From positions 16,993,633 to 17,057,632 of the forward strand of contig OZ037769.1 in the NCBI GenBank assembly GCA_964035545.1: a DNA stretch of 64,000 nt, in the 5' to 3' direction. This document shows, one piece after another, positions 63,995 through 64,000 of the stretch. Position 1 is the first letter of the stretch. Each line of letters begins with the position of its first letter. Both the position numbers and the translations under genes were made by a program. The stretch is from Bugula neritina (lineage: Eukaryota > Bryozoa > Gymnolaemata > Cheilostomatida > Bugulidae). The notes beneath the pieces were generated by a model, which was given only the letters and a program-made list of their open reading frames with translations, did no database searches and was not told where the DNA came from.

Positions 63995-64000
63995 GTGAGC

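Overview
This is animal nuclear DNA: AT-rich, with GT-AG introns in every gene, standard eukaryotic tRNA genes and orthologues of metazoan proteins (Zwilch of the kinetochore RZZ complex, the ciliary proteins CFAP44 and TTC8/BBS8, a GPI-type carboxypeptidase M, a double-B-box TRIM protein). No bacterial or organellar features are visible. The species cannot be fixed from the sequence; short exons, many small introns and a TRIM gene with a beta-propeller-like tail would fit a non-bilaterian or other marine invertebrate with motile cilia (a sponge is my guess, not a demonstration).

Layout, left to right: SSR4 (+, 1046-2926) converges on EXOSC4 (-, 3175-4871). A 1.3 kb gap with simple-sequence tracts leads to PECR (+, 6169-12355), whose second intron carries a ~3 kb foldback-type mobile element. 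PECR converges, across 2.9 kb of AT-rich DNA, on a carboxypeptidase M-like gene (-, 15213-19301) full of minisatellite introns. After a 5.5 kb gene-poor stretch comes ZWILCH (+, 24760-29509) with tRNA-Ile in its first intron; it converges on the 37-exon CFAP44 gene (-, 30018-49173), which holds tRNA-Lys in an intron. CFAP44 and TTC8 (+, 49438-53136) are head to head with only ~265 bp between start codons. A TRIM gene (-, 54362-58176), a four-helix TMEM272-like membrane protein (-, 59397-62313) and the first exon of a probable AASDHPPT (+, from 63886) close the window. Reading frames were checked by adding exon lengths: all eight complete gene models keep one open frame from ATG to stop.

Functionally the genes are mostly housekeeping (ER translocon, RNA exosome, peroxisomal fatty-acid metabolism, spindle checkpoint) plus a ciliary pair, CFAP44 and TTC8, that probably shares a promoter.

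The most unusual aspect is the introns. Many are built from short tandem arrays that start or end exactly at a splice junction, so that real 5' or 3' splice sites are copied many times. In several arrays every unit begins with GT and ends with AG, which makes each unit look like a miniature intron. This pattern recurs in at least five unrelated genes in the window.
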